Source: an uncultured Sphingomonadaceae bacterium
GTDB lineage: Bacteria > Pseudomonadota > Alphaproteobacteria > Sphingomonadales > Sphingomonadaceae
Assembly: GCA_947496865.1 (NCBI GenBank)
Contig: CANMEE010000002.1
Location: 930,001 to 994,000 of the forward strand
DNA: 64,000 bases
Reading direction: 5' to 3'
Both the position numbers and the translations under genes were made by a program. A model generated the notes under the pieces. It saw only the letters and a list, made by a program, of their open reading frames with translations. It searched no databases and had not been told where the DNA came from. Positions 8,658 through 19,027 of the stretch are shown here, one piece after another. The stretch's first letter is position 1. Each line of letters starts with the position of its first letter.

Positions 8658-9602
8658 ATGACGACGGCTTTTGTGCGACCCGATACGCAGGCAATGCTAG
8701 CTATGTTGGAAACGGCCATGGAGGTCCCGATGGATCAAATGGAACCGGCCGCAGCACGCGAAGTCTATGTCGGAATGCGCTTTCTGGTTGACGCAGAGCC
8801 CACGGAACTGGCCGTTGTGAAGGACCTAAGCTGCCCGGGCCCGGCGGGCGATATTAAACTGCGCTATTATGACAAACGGGACAGCCGCGAAGCAGGACCT
8901 GCGATCATTTTCTATCACGGCGGTGGCTTCGTCATCGGTGATCTGGAAAGCCATCACCCCTATTGCACCGAAATGGCGGCGCAGATGGACTTACCTCTGA
9001 TTGCGGTCGATTATCGGCTCGCACCTGAAGCGCCCTTCCCGGCTGCGCCTGATGATTGTGAAGCCGCGACCCGTTGGATTGCAGAGAATGCCGCCAGCGC
9101 GCTGGGCATTGAAATCAATGGCCTGATTCCCTGCGGTGACAGCGCAGGTGGTAATCTCGCCATTGTGGTAGCACAGGATTTGGCCAAAAACCCGACAGCA
9201 GTGCCGGTCATCGCGCAAGTGCCCATCTATCCGGTCGTCGATAGCACTGCGTCAGAGGGATCAATGCAGCAATTTGGTGAAGGCTTTTTGCTAACCAAAG
9301 ACTCTATGGATTATTTTCAGGGGCATTATGCTGGCGTGGCGGGCGATGTACGCTGTGACCCAATTCACGGTGATTTGGAGAACAGCCCACCAACCGTGAT
9401 CATCACCGGTGGCTTGGACCCGCTACGCGACCAAGGTCGCGCCTATGCTGCCAAATTAATCGAAGCAGGCGTGCCGGTGAGTTTTGCCGAAGCCAAAGGC
9501 AATATCCATGGTCTAATCTGCCTGCGCAAAGGTATTCCATCCTCACAAGAAGATGTCGACGGCATCTGCAACGCCCTGAAAGCGACCTTGGCGGCTCTAT
9601 GA
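8658..9602 (+). CDS. alpha/beta hydrolase, hormone-sensitive lipase-like esterase
   Basis: A 314-residue esterase of the HSL/family IV type. The oxyanion motif HGGG is at residues 87-90, the nucleophile Ser162 sits in GDSAGG, the acid is in GGLDPLRDQG, and the base His is in GNIHGLI near the C-terminus. It has no signal peptide, so it is likely cytoplasmic. I chose ATG 8658 because GGAG and GAGG sit just before it; an in-frame ATG at 8613 lacks a ribosome site, although it would add 15 residues. A weak promoter-like pair (TTGCCT 8580-8585, 17-base spacer, CTAGTC) would start transcription near 8615, also favouring 8658. The stop overlaps the rppH start (ATGA). Short-chain acyl ester substrates are likely but unproven. 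Confidence 0.88.
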   Translation: MTTAFVRPDTQAMLAMLETAMEVPMDQMEPAAAREVYVGMRFLVDAEPTELAVVKDLSCPGPAGDIKLRYYDKRDSREAGPAIIFYHGGGFVIGDLESHHPYCTEMAAQMDLPLIAVDYRLAPEAPFPAAPDDCEAATRWIAENAASALGIEINGLIPCGDSAGGNLAIVVAQDLAKNPTAVPVIAQVPIYPVVDSTASEGSMQQFGEGFLLTKDSMDYFQGHYAGVAGDVRCDPIHGDLENSPPTVIITGGLDPLRDQGRAYAAKLIEAGVPVSFAEAKGNIHGLICLRKGIPSSQEDVDGICNALKATLAAL

Positions 9603-10087
9603 ACGATTTTAGCGATCTACCTTACCGTCCTTGCGCCGGCATCATGCTTGCGGACAAAAATGGCAAAGTCTTCGTGGGCCAGCGATTGGACGCCAAAGAC
9701 AGCGCTTATCCTGATGCGTGGCAAATGCCGCAAGGCGGGATTGATGATGGTGAGGATGGCGAAGCCGCAGCGATCCGTGAGCTAGAAGAGGAAACCGGCA
9801 TTACAGCCGATCACGTCCAGATAATTGCGCGTAGCGCGGAAGAACATCTATACGATCTCCCAGACGAGTTATTGGGTAAAATCTGGAAAGGAAAATATCG
9901 CGGCCAACGTCAATACTGGTTTCTGATGCGGTTTACAGGCGAAGACAGGCATGTCAATATTGCCACCGACCACGCAGAGTTTTCAAATTGGAAGTGGGCC
10001 GACCCAACAGATTTACCGGATATGATCGTACCGTTTAAAAGAGATTTGTACCGCGCAATCTTGAAGGAATTTGGGCCACTAATCTAA
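9599..10087 (+). CDS. rppH: RNA pyrophosphohydrolase (Nudix family)
   Basis: A 162-residue Nudix hydrolase with a complete Nudix box at residues 46-68 (GG-IDDGE ... RELEEETGI). The N-terminus YRPCAGIML and the segment following WQMPQGG match RppH/NudH proteins, which remove pyrophosphate from the 5' triphosphate of mRNA and so trigger decay; alphaproteobacterial members are also annotated as dinucleoside polyphosphate hydrolases. Length agrees with the family. The start overlaps the stop of the esterase gene by four bases. Confidence 0.92.
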   Translation: MNDFSDLPYRPCAGIMLADKNGKVFVGQRLDAKDSAYPDAWQMPQGGIDDGEDGEAAAIRELEEETGITADHVQIIARSAEEHLYDLPDELLGKIWKGKYRGQRQYWFLMRFTGEDRHVNIATDHAEFSNWKWADPTDLPDMIVPFKRDLYRAILKEFGPLI

Positions 10088-10118
10088 ATGTGAAACAGGA
10101 TAGTCACAGGATTAGAGT

Positions 10119-11069
10119 ATGTTGTACAAGATAGTTTGGTCATTTCCACTGGCTGCCATTGGGCTTGCTTCACCAGCTCATGCAGCCCTTCCCGAGCCTG
10201 TAAAAGCGATGATCGATGCAGCCATAGAAACGGGCAAAGAGGCCGAGGTCAACTCGGTAGTCAAGTTCGCCAAAGTGGCAAATCCCGATGACGTGGCGGA
10301 AATCGACGCCATGTTTGCGGTATATACCGCAAAGAAAACACAACTCGCAGCGGTAAAAAAACAAGAGCAAATGGAAGCGCCCTTTTTTGAAAACTGGACA
10401 GGTGAAGGTGAATTGGGCGGCTTTCGCAACACCGGTAATTCCAGCAATGTTGGTGTGAGTGGCGGCATCAGGCTTACTAAGGACGCGGTCAAATGGCGTC
10501 TAAACTTTCGCGCCCGTGCCGACTATCAGCGCAGCAATGGCGTGACCAGCAGAGAGCAATATGCAGCGGCTCTAGAACCCGAATATAAGATCGATGACAG
10601 GCTCTTCTTCTATGGCTTGGCCCAATATGACCGGGACCAGTTTCAGGGCTTTTCTTCGCGGTACACGGTATCCGGCGGGATCGGTTATACGGTTGTCAAC
10701 GAGCAAGACGTTAAGTTGAATTTAAAAGCGGGCCCTGCCTGGCGGCTTACCGAATTTACGGATGGCGGATCCGATAGTAGTCTTGCAGGTTTGATCGGAC
10801 TGGATCTAGGATGGCAAATTGCAAAAAACCTCAAACTCACTCAGGGAGCTGGAGCGACTTTGGCATCCGATGCACAAAGTCTAACCAGCGCCAACGTGAT
10901 ATTCTCTTCCGGCACCAACACGCTCACCGCCACTACTGGGCTTGATGCTAAGATATATGGCAAACTAAAAGCTCGTTTTTCTTATGTAATCGAGCATGAA
11001 ACCAACCCACCAGAAGGCCGTGAGAAAACCGATACGCTCAGCCGCGCAACATTAGTTTATGACTTTTGA
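10119..11069 (+). CDS. DUF481 family outer membrane protein
   Basis: A 316-residue exported protein with a signal peptide of about 22 residues ending SPAHA. A helical, charged segment (about 25-85) is followed by a DUF481 domain rich in alternating beta strands with many aromatic and glycine residues. The protein ends LVYDF, with the terminal Phe typical of outer membrane beta barrels. Members of this family (YdiY-like) are thought to be outer membrane salt or stress-induced barrels, but the function is poorly known. AGGA lies eight bases before the ATG. The gene follows rppH by 31 bases and converges on the TPR gene. Confidence 0.85.
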   Translation: MLYKIVWSFPLAAIGLASPAHAALPEPVKAMIDAAIETGKEAEVNSVVKFAKVANPDDVAEIDAMFAVYTAKKTQLAAVKKQEQMEAPFFENWTGEGELGGFRNTGNSSNVGVSGGIRLTKDAVKWRLNFRARADYQRSNGVTSREQYAAALEPEYKIDDRLFFYGLAQYDRDQFQGFSSRYTVSGGIGYTVVNEQDVKLNLKAGPAWRLTEFTDGGSDSSLAGLIGLDLGWQIAKNLKLTQGAGATLASDAQSLTSANVIFSSGTNTLTATTGLDAKIYGKLKARFSYVIEHETNPPEGREKTDTLSRATLVYDF

Positions 11070-11095
11070 ACTAAGGTTAGGGATTTCGAACCGGG

Positions 11096-11629
11096 TCAGT
11101 TAGGTGCGACTTCTTCGTCTTTTTCGTCACTAACCTTAGGCTTAGGTGTGACCGCCTGGGCCGATAGCACTGGTGCTTTTTCCGACACTTTTATGGCCGA
11201 AGATAATTGTGCAGTTTGCGGACAACGGGTCCGGCACAATGTTTCGATACGCGAGAGGTTGATCTTCGCTTTTTCAACCGCGCCGCGCTGCACCAAAGCT
11301 TCGCCCTGCCCAGCCAGCGCGTCAAGATTGTTCGGATCAAGAATCAGAGCCTCCCGGTAAAAGCGGATGGCTTTGCCTGGCAGTTTCTGCACCCGTGCGA
11401 TTTGAGCAAGCGCGATAAAGGCCGAACCATTGCGCGGATCAACTGCCAAGGCCGTCTCATATAAATCAGTCGCTAGATCAAGCTTGCCTTGCTTTTGTGC
11501 CGCCTCGCCTTGCGCCATATAAGATACAGAACGCGCTTTGATTTCGACATCTGCTGACTGACCAAAGCTCGCGCTGGAAACGGTCGCTAAAACCAAAGAC
11601 ATGGCAAGGGCAGCGGGTGAAAAACGCAT
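11096..11629 (-). CDS. exported TPR-repeat protein
   Basis: A 177-residue protein starting MRFSPAALAMSLVLATVSSA, a signal peptide likely cleaved near residue 24. Residues of about 35-135 hold two to three tetratricopeptide repeats (ATDLYETALAVDPRNGSAFIALAQI, then AIRFYREALILDPNNLDALAGQGEAL in part), which usually mediate protein contacts. The C-terminal tail is Lys/Glu-rich. I placed the start at 11629 because GGAG lies six bases upstream; an in-frame start at 11704 has no such site and would bury the signal peptide. It probably acts in the periplasm; its partner is unknown. Confidence 0.8.
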   Translation of the reverse strand: MRFSPAALAMSLVLATVSSASFGQSADVEIKARSVSYMAQGEAAQKQGKLDLATDLYETALAVDPRNGSAFIALAQIARVQKLPGKAIRFYREALILDPNNLDALAGQGEALVQRGAVEKAKINLSRIETLCRTRCPQTAQLSSAIKVSEKAPVLSAQAVTPKPKVSDEKDEEVAPN

Positions 11630-11713
11630 AATTAACTCCATTAAAGACTCAAGCTTTTTAGCAGGATCAGCTGCACGTTCGATGAACATGCCGGTGCTCG
11701 TCATGATTTGCTA

Positions 11714-12892
11714 TCACATTTTTTCGAGGCAGGTAAAATAAAAGCCATCCGTTCCGTCTTGATACGGGGTGAGTAGAGTTCCTTTACGATATGGCCGTCC
11801 TATCGGCAAATCAACCTCTATATCCCGCCATTCTGGGTGGTTTTTCAGGAACGCATCTGTCTGGTCGCCCCCCTCTGCGTCCAAGAGCGAACAAACAGCA
11901 TAAACTAACCGGCCGCCAGGCGCGACCATCGCGCTCGCCAGCTCCAGAAGACGCGCCTGCAACTGCACGGTTTGATCAAGCCTTTTAGGCGTCATCCGCC
12001 AGCGCAATTCCGGGTTGCGCCGCCATGTACCGGTGCCTGTGCAGGGAGCATCGACAAGTACCAGATCACACCGGTCTTGAAGCGGACTAAGCGCTTCTGC
12101 CTCCTTATTAGGAGACAAAAGCATCGTTTCAACATTACGTGTGCCTGAACGGCGCAAACGGGGTTCAATACGGTTCAAACGTCCGCGATCCGTATCCGCC
12201 GCTACAATCCGAGTATCATCGGGCAACTGAGCGGCCAGACCCAAAGTCTTACCACCAGCGCCAGCGCACATATCCAGAACCAGTTTCGGTGCTGGGGACA
12301 AACAAGCTGCCACAATCGCCTGACTGCCCATATCCTGAATTTCAATCTGACCGCTATTATAAGGCGCGCTATTCTCGATGCTTGTTCCTGTGGGCAACCG
12401 ATAGGCACAGGGTAAAGATAATATCTCGGCCTCTGGCCAATCCACCTCAACCAGACCGGCATCCGCTTTTTTGGGGTTATATCTGATATCCAATGGCGCG
12501 CGGTCAAACAGTGCTCGTTGCTCATGACTATCAACCGGTTCTGCGAATTTTGCCTGCAACCAATGCGGAATCGTATCGCCACCAGCATGCTGCTCGGTTT
12601 CTTCAAGTGCTGCTGGCCCATAAGCCGAACCATCGAACAAATCGTTCAGCTCGGGCTGTTCTTGAGCCAATCCTACCATCGCCTCGCGGCCGCTTTCAGG
12701 TCGGTCGCCAAAACGCCGGATCGCTGCATAGACATGCTCGCGTACAGCGCGCCGGTCTTTGGAGCCGGCATAGCGACGCGCCTTAAAGAATTTCTTGGCG
12801 ATATTGTCACCCGACGCGCCATTGTCCCGCGCCGCGACAATAATCTCGTCAAGCAACTCTATGGCCGCTTGCAGGCGCGCAGATGGGGTCAA
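11714..12892 (-). CDS. rsmB: RsmB/NOP family rRNA cytosine-C5 methyltransferase
   Basis: A 392-residue SAM-dependent RNA m5C methyltransferase. The SAM loop is LDMCAGAGGKT, motif IV is DAPCTGTGTWRRNPELRW with its conserved Cys, and the catalytic Cys is in YAVCSLLDAEG. These are the two-cysteine signatures of the RsmB/RsmF/NSUN group. It likely modifies 16S rRNA at C967 or a nearby cytosine. The N-terminal 75 residues are a small helical domain, shorter than the full NusB-like domain of E. coli RsmB. The start is a TTG whose last bases form the stop of the small upstream gene (TTGA overlap); no in-frame ATG lies before the conserved region. The exact target base is inferred. Confidence 0.88.
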   Translation of the reverse strand: MTPSARLQAAIELLDEIIVAARDNGASGDNIAKKFFKARRYAGSKDRRAVREHVYAAIRRFGDRPESGREAMVGLAQEQPELNDLFDGSAYGPAALEETEQHAGGDTIPHWLQAKFAEPVDSHEQRALFDRAPLDIRYNPKKADAGLVEVDWPEAEILSLPCAYRLPTGTSIENSAPYNSGQIEIQDMGSQAIVAACLSPAPKLVLDMCAGAGGKTLGLAAQLPDDTRIVAADTDRGRLNRIEPRLRRSGTRNVETMLLSPNKEAEALSPLQDRCDLVLVDAPCTGTGTWRRNPELRWRMTPKRLDQTVQLQARLLELASAMVAPGGRLVYAVCSLLDAEGGDQTDAFLKNHPEWRDIEVDLPIGRPYRKGTLLTPYQDGTDGFYFTCLEKM

Positions 12893-13161
12893 TTATTGTC
12901 CAGCAAAGGGCTGTATTTTTGAATATCGCGTGGTTGACGCACACAGAAAAACTTGGCCGCCTCGGATTTGATTTGTTCAGCCTTGAATTTTTCCAATCTG
13001 ACTTGGCGATTGGCCTCAATCATTGCCAGACGCTCGGTTCCGGCAGCCATGCAGACTTGTTCGCTGATAAAAAGATCTTGAGAAACACTCATCGTTGTTT
13101 CTGGATCGAGATCGTTCCAAACTAAGAATGTCAGCAAATAGGGCGTAAAAACTTCAATCAT
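12889..13161 (-). CDS. small conserved-looking hypothetical protein coupled to rsmB
   Basis: A 90-residue protein with a hydrophobic beginning (FTPYLLTFLVW), two cysteines, and a charged helical middle of Lys/Glu/Gln. I do not recognise a family. It sits between guaB and rsmB on the same strand, 30 bases downstream of guaB, and its TGA overlaps the rsmB TTG start by four bases, which supports real translation through coupling. The ribosome site before ATG 13161 is weak. No function is proposed; a translational leader or a small soluble protein are both possible. Confidence 0.55.
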   Translation of the reverse strand: MIEVFTPYLLTFLVWNDLDPETTMSVSQDLFISEQVCMAAGTERLAMIEANRQVRLEKFKAEQIKSEAAKFFCVRQPRDIQKYSPLLDNN

Positions 13162-13191
13162 AATATTGATATCAAACCTTTGATGCCGAAT

Positions 13192-14709
<1,518 letters not shown>

Positions 14710-14734
14710 TCAGTTCTGACACTATTCGCTAGTA

Positions 14735-16237
14735 TTATTCGCCACTACTATTCGGGGCAGGCTTGGCCGGATAACTGTCGAGATTGCCAAAATAGTGACC
14801 CAGCGCGACATGGAAGTTCGCATCATCCGCCGCACCGCCGAGTAACAGCTCTGCATCCGCTTCATCGCCGACATCATGATAACGGCCGCTTAAATAGCGA
14901 TCAAGACGCTCCTGATCGGAAAACGCGCTGGTGATCATGAAGGTCGGGATGCCTTTTTCAAGGAACACATATCCGTCCTGCCGTTTCAAAAAGGCATTGG
15001 CCTTATCGGTCTTGTCGATTTCTCGATCTTCTGCGGCCGCCACTTTCTCTAGATCATGATCAAGATCGGTCTCGCCGCGACCGACAACGGCAATTAGCTT
15101 CCCATTTGGCGCCAAGGCCACGGTATCGGCGTTGAAAACGGCCACCAGATCGTCCAGTGCAAAACTAGGCGCCGAAACAAAGGCGCGGGCGCCCAGTAAG
15201 CCGCTCTCCTCCGCCGTGGTCGCCAAAAAATAGATATCACGATCTTGCGGTGTTTTTGTCAGTCGTTGGGCGGTTTCAATTAACAGGGCAATGCCGCTGG
15301 CATTATCAACCGCGCCATTGCAAATGCGGTCTTCAGCCGGGGCTTTCCGACATTCGCCAAGATGGTCCCAATGCCCCATAAATAACACCGCGCCGCTTGC
15401 CGGTTCGCGGCCGGCAATCTTTCCGATCACATTATGCGACTGATATTCGCGAACCTGGGTTTCCACCGCAAGGTTTCCCAGAAGGTCAAGCGGCCTTGGG
15501 CTGAAGTTTTCTGCCTTAGCATCTTCCCGCAACTCTTTTTCATCAACGCCAAGTTTACGGAGCAATTTATTGGCTGCCTTGCCGCTGATCAGCCCTTCGA
15601 TGCCTGCGTGCTGTCCACTGCGATCAAGACTGGTGCTGGAACCACGAAATCGCCGGGCGGCGCGCTGGAAACGGGATTGATCGCGGACCACTGTTATAAC
15701 CGCTGCGGCACCGGCGGCGACCACATTGGCCTTCCGCTGACGATAATCGGGAAAGTCCTTCAACCCTAGCGGAGAAGATTGATAGATTATTGCAATATTG
15801 CCAAATAACGCCTCTTCCAACTGCGCGTTAGGCACATTGCCATAGCCAACATGCACGACCGGTATGTTGTCAAAATTGACGGATTCTCTGACGCCTCGCA
15901 AGACAATTTGATCGTCGTCAATCCGGATCGTCTTTGTCTTCTTGCCCTTGGTATATTGAAACCCGAACTCTTGTTTCAGCGGTACCCGATCCACCAATCG
16001 GACCGGCGCATACCATGAATTGGTCCCGGTGGCGGGCCGCAATCCCGCCTTCTGCCACTCTATCGCGATATACTGGATGGTCTTGTTCTCACCCACAGTG
16101 CCGGGCTTCCGGCCTGTAAAATCATCACTCGCCAATATCTCTATATGCCCGCGCAAATCCGCCTCAGAAATATCCTCCGCATGGGCAGCCGCCGGGAGTA
16201 ACATTAACAGAAAAGCGACAATGGTAGCGAAGCGCAT
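14735..16237 (-). CDS. exported M28 family zinc metallopeptidase
   Basis: A 500-residue protein with a signal peptide of about 20 residues ending AAAHA. The zinc-binding set of M28 aminopeptidases is present: GHWDHLG, the bridging Asp in GAVDNASG, the catalytic Glu pair in TAEESG, Asp in FNADT and a late His in RYHDVGDE. An insertion of about 130 residues before the catalytic domain is probably a PA-type domain. It should act in the periplasm or outside the cell. It is distantly paralogous to the lipoprotein at 25411-27087. A substrate cannot be assigned. It is divergent from the SPFH gene, with a gap of 103 bases. Confidence 0.88.
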   Translation of the reverse strand: MRFATIVAFLLMLLPAAAHAEDISEADLRGHIEILASDDFTGRKPGTVGENKTIQYIAIEWQKAGLRPATGTNSWYAPVRLVDRVPLKQEFGFQYTKGKKTKTIRIDDDQIVLRGVRESVNFDNIPVVHVGYGNVPNAQLEEALFGNIAIIYQSSPLGLKDFPDYRQRKANVVAAGAAAVITVVRDQSRFQRAARRFRGSSTSLDRSGQHAGIEGLISGKAANKLLRKLGVDEKELREDAKAENFSPRPLDLLGNLAVETQVREYQSHNVIGKIAGREPASGAVLFMGHWDHLGECRKAPAEDRICNGAVDNASGIALLIETAQRLTKTPQDRDIYFLATTAEESGLLGARAFVSAPSFALDDLVAVFNADTVALAPNGKLIAVVGRGETDLDHDLEKVAAAEDREIDKTDKANAFLKRQDGYVFLEKGIPTFMITSAFSDQERLDRYLSGRYHDVGDEADAELLLGGAADDANFHVALGHYFGNLDSYPAKPAPNSSGE

Positions 16238-16340
16238 AGTTTACGATAACCTTGTTCATCAGCGAAATATTCGCTTTTTTCTTGGCATTATGCTGGGAAT
16301 AATCAATGATATTCGAACATAAAGTTGGAAGGCGTAACAA

Positions 16341-17303
16341 ATGGAACTCACAGCTGCATTTTTCTTTTTCCTTTTGGTGATCATATATCTGGGCGCGAGC
16401 ATCAAGATTGTTCGTCAGGGTTATCAATATACGATTGAATATTTTGGCCGGTTTACCAGTATCGCCAAGCCGGGCTTTAACTTTTTTCCCGCGTTTTTCT
16501 ATCGCGTCGGCCGCAAGGTCAATATGATGGAACAGGTGCTCGATATTCCCGGGCAGGAAATCATCACCAAAGATAATGCGATGATCTCCACCGACGGCGT
16601 GGTTTTCTTTCAGGTTTTGGACGCACCCAAGGCGGCCTATGAGGTCAATGATCTCTATAACGCCATTCTGAATCTGGTGACCACCAACTTGCGTACTGTC
16701 ATGGGTTCGATGGATTTGGACGAAACCTTGTCGAAGCGCGACGAGATTAACGGACGCCTTCTTACTGTGATTGACGATGCGACGACACCTTGGGGAATTA
16801 AAATTACCCGCGTGGAAATCAAAGACATTCGCCCGCCGCAAGATATTATCAACGCCATGGCTCGCCAGATGAAAGCAGAACGCGAAAAACGCGCCAACAT
16901 CCTCGACGCAGAGGGCGCACGTGCTTCTGAAATTTTGCGGTCAGAAGGTGAGAAACAAGGACAAATACTCCAAGCAGAAGGGCGCAAGGAAGCAGCGTTC
17001 CGGGATGCCGAGGCACGTGAACGCGAAGCAGAAGCCGAAGCCAAAGCGACGCAGATGGTTTCCGACGCTATTGCCGACGGCAATGCCCAAGCGGTCAACT
17101 ATTTCATCGCGCAGGATTATGTCAAAGCGGTCGAGAAATTCGCGACCTCGCCCAATGCCAAAACTATCCTGTTCCCCGTCGAAGCAACACAGCTTATCGG
17201 CACATTGGGCGGCATCGGCGAACTAGCCAAAGAAGCCCTCGGCGAAAATGGTGGCGCGATTACACCGCCGCCACCACGCCGCAAAGGCCCGTTTGAACAA
17301 TAA
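16341..17303 (+). CDS. SPFH/band 7 domain membrane protein (QmcA/stomatin-like)
   Basis: A 320-residue protein with an N-terminal transmembrane helix (about residues 5-22) followed by an SPFH domain ([20 protein letters not shown] is partly diagnostic). The long charged helix with repeated QAEG/EAEAEA heptads (about 185-245) forms the coiled coil that drives assembly of large rings. A GGAAGG-type ribosome site precedes ATG 16341. It is followed by an NfeD gene with an 11-base gap; SPFH-NfeD pairs are widespread and act together in membrane microdomain organisation and protein quality control. Confidence 0.93.
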   Translation: MELTAAFFFFLLVIIYLGASIKIVRQGYQYTIEYFGRFTSIAKPGFNFFPAFFYRVGRKVNMMEQVLDIPGQEIITKDNAMISTDGVVFFQVLDAPKAAYEVNDLYNAILNLVTTNLRTVMGSMDLDETLSKRDEINGRLLTVIDDATTPWGIKITRVEIKDIRPPQDIINAMARQMKAEREKRANILDAEGARASEILRSEGEKQGQILQAEGRKEAAFRDAEAREREAEAEAKATQMVSDAIADGNAQAVNYFIAQDYVKAVEKFATSPNAKTILFPVEATQLIGTLGGIGELAKEALGENGGAITPPPPRRKGPFEQ

Positions 17304-17314
17304 GGCGAATAGAC

Positions 17315-17773
17315 ATGGATATCATTGAACAGATCATGTCACTGGAATCGCATTATCACTGGCTGATAATTGCACTATTGCTGGGTATTGGAGAGATACT
17401 GGTACCGGGCGTATTCCTGATCTGGCTTGCAGCAGCAGCCGCGATTACGGGTTTTGTGGCGATGTTTATCGACATCACCGTTGCCGGCCAGTTCACTCTA
17501 TTTGGCGTACTGTCTCTTGCATCTGTCTTTTTGGGCCGTCGCTGGTATCTCACCAATGTTGTCGAAAGCGAAGATCCGATGCTGAATGATCGGTCCGCAC
17601 GCTTGGTTGGAGAAACAGTGACTGTCGTTGAAGCGATCAGCGCGACCAGTGGCCGAGCAAAGGTGGCCGATGGTGAATGGCCAGCAAAAGGGCCTGATAT
17701 GAAAAAAGGCACAATGGCAAAAGTTGCGGCCGTTGAGGGCGGCGTCCTCCAACTCACTGTGCTGGAGGACTAA
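17315..17773 (+). CDS. NfeD family membrane protein
   Basis: A 152-residue protein with three to four transmembrane helices in the first 80 residues (HWLIIALLLGIGEILVPGVF begins the first) and a C-terminal OB-fold domain (about 90-150, containing LVGETVTVVEAI and GEWPAKG). This short form lacks the serine-protease domain of long NfeD proteins. It works as partner of the SPFH protein encoded immediately upstream, probably anchoring it in the inner membrane. AAGGCG precedes the ATG. Confidence 0.9.
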   Translation: MDIIEQIMSLESHYHWLIIALLLGIGEILVPGVFLIWLAAAAAITGFVAMFIDITVAGQFTLFGVLSLASVFLGRRWYLTNVVESEDPMLNDRSARLVGETVTVVEAISATSGRAKVADGEWPAKGPDMKKGTMAKVAAVEGGVLQLTVLED

Positions 17774-17802
17774 AACCGCTTTTTGGTCTGAATTGGGCAG
17801 AC

Positions 17803-18183
17803 CTATTTCTTAAAGAAGCCCTTGGCCATATCGGTAATGTCATTCAGTGGATTCCCATCGCCATCGCGGTCGAGAAAACCACTGACCTTGCCGAGAATAC
17901 CATCATCGCCGCCAAGTTTTTCCATCAGGCCGCCTTCGCCATCCAGACCCGCTTTTTCTGCCATGGCCGGCATCAAGCCTTTCAGCTTCTCAGCGTCCAC
18001 GCCAGCTTCAGCGGCGGCCTCTTTGATGGCGGTCGCTTTATCGACACTACCATCCTGCAATTTGGTGAAGAGAGCCTCGCCACCTGATTTCAGCTCTTCT
18101 GCCGACATGCCTACTTTTTCAGCCAGGCTGTCCAAGTTTACACTGTCGGGCAACATGCCAAGCGCGCTATCCAAAAGTCCCAT
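17803..18183 (-). CDS. hypothetical protein with C-terminal DxDGDG loop
   Basis: A 126-residue, alanine- and glycine-rich acidic protein without signal peptide or membrane segment. The C-terminus reads LDRDGDGNPLNDI, a DxDxDG loop of the EF-hand/dockerin type, and it ends KGFFKK. The same loop closes the next upstream protein (18212-18787), which belongs to DUF937. Internal helices MSAEELKSGGEAL and VDAEKLKGLM resemble a degenerate pair. A strong AGGAG site precedes ATG 18183. The two genes are 28 bases apart and likely cotranscribed. The function is unknown; calcium binding is only a suggestion from the loop. Confidence 0.75.
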   Translation of the reverse strand: MGLLDSALGMLPDSVNLDSLAEKVGMSAEELKSGGEALFTKLQDGSVDKATAIKEAAAEAGVDAEKLKGLMPAMAEKAGLDGEGGLMEKLGGDDGILGKVSGFLDRDGDGNPLNDITDMAKGFFKK

Positions 18184-18211
18184 TTATCGTCTCCTTATGT
18201 GCCTATTTATT

Positions 18212-18787
18212 TTAGCGAGTCAGTTTACCGGCCATGCCGATAATATCATCAAGCGGATTTCCGTCGCCATCGAGATCGAGCAAAGATGCCAAACCGCCAA
18301 GGCCACCGGAAGATACTTTTGAGCCACCGCCGAGCAAACCACCGATCAGGCCACCGATGCCACCGCCACTGCCGGAGTCATCCCCGCCTTGCTTTGCCAT
18401 ATAACCAGCAACCATCATCGCTACCACGGGCAACATTTTCTTCAGCAAATCGCTACTGATACCGGTTTGCTGTTCGGCGCCCGCAGCAACTGTTCGACTG
18501 ACCTCTTTCGATCCGAATATCTGGCCAAGAATTTCATTGCCTTGGCTCACTGGTGTAGGTTGAGAGCCCAGAACGCTGTCGAGCAACCCGCCGCCGCCCA
18601 GTTGCCCCAGGAGACCACCCAGTCCATCCAGACCGCTAGGCTGCGCTTGTGTTGTTTTCTTAAAACCGCCCAAGATGGAAGGCAGCAGAGCTGCTGCGCC
18701 CGCTTGCGCGACGCTCTCATTCACACCCAGTTCGCGTGCCATTGTTTCAATGCCACCGGACTGCTGCAATATCTCCAAAATGCTCAT
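18212..18787 (-). CDS. DUF937 family protein (YidB-like)
   Basis: A 191-residue glycine-rich protein with N-terminus SILEILQQSGGIETMARELG, the DUF937 pattern of two short helical repeats where N-ESVAQAGAAALLPSILGGF follows. The central part is glycine-rich and includes one hydrophobic stretch (LPVVAMMVAGYMA). It ends with LDLDGDGNPLDDIIGMAG, sharing the DxDGDG loop with its downstream neighbour. I start at ATG 18787, seven bases after AGGAG; the GTG one codon earlier is less likely. DUF937 proteins are of unknown function. Confidence 0.82.
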   Translation of the reverse strand: MSILEILQQSGGIETMARELGVNESVAQAGAAALLPSILGGFKKTTQAQPSGLDGLGGLLGQLGGGGLLDSVLGSQPTPVSQGNEILGQIFGSKEVSRTVAAGAEQQTGISSDLLKKMLPVVAMMVAGYMAKQGGDDSGSGGGIGGLIGGLLGGGSKVSSGGLGGLASLLDLDGDGNPLDDIIGMAGKLTR

Positions 18788-19027
18788 CACCCGTCTCCTT
18801 GTTGCCCCCGCAGGGCCTGGTTGTTGATTCTGTTATTCTGATGTCACCCTAACAGGTTTTCATGCTCAAAACGGGCGATTCAAAAAGCTTTACGATTGTT
18901 TACACTCATGGGCAGCTCGGAATAGGTAAAAAAGACCATCCGGCATTTGACTCCGCTCGATGTAACACCGAAGAAAGAGAGCAAGGGCGGATTAACAAGC
19001 CCCAAAGCAACATATGAGGAGCACATC

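Noticed and set aside
16164..16841. A 225-codon minus-strand reading frame
   Set aside because: It lies opposite the start of the SPFH gene, has no family motifs and no ribosome site; the plus-strand protein is clearly real.
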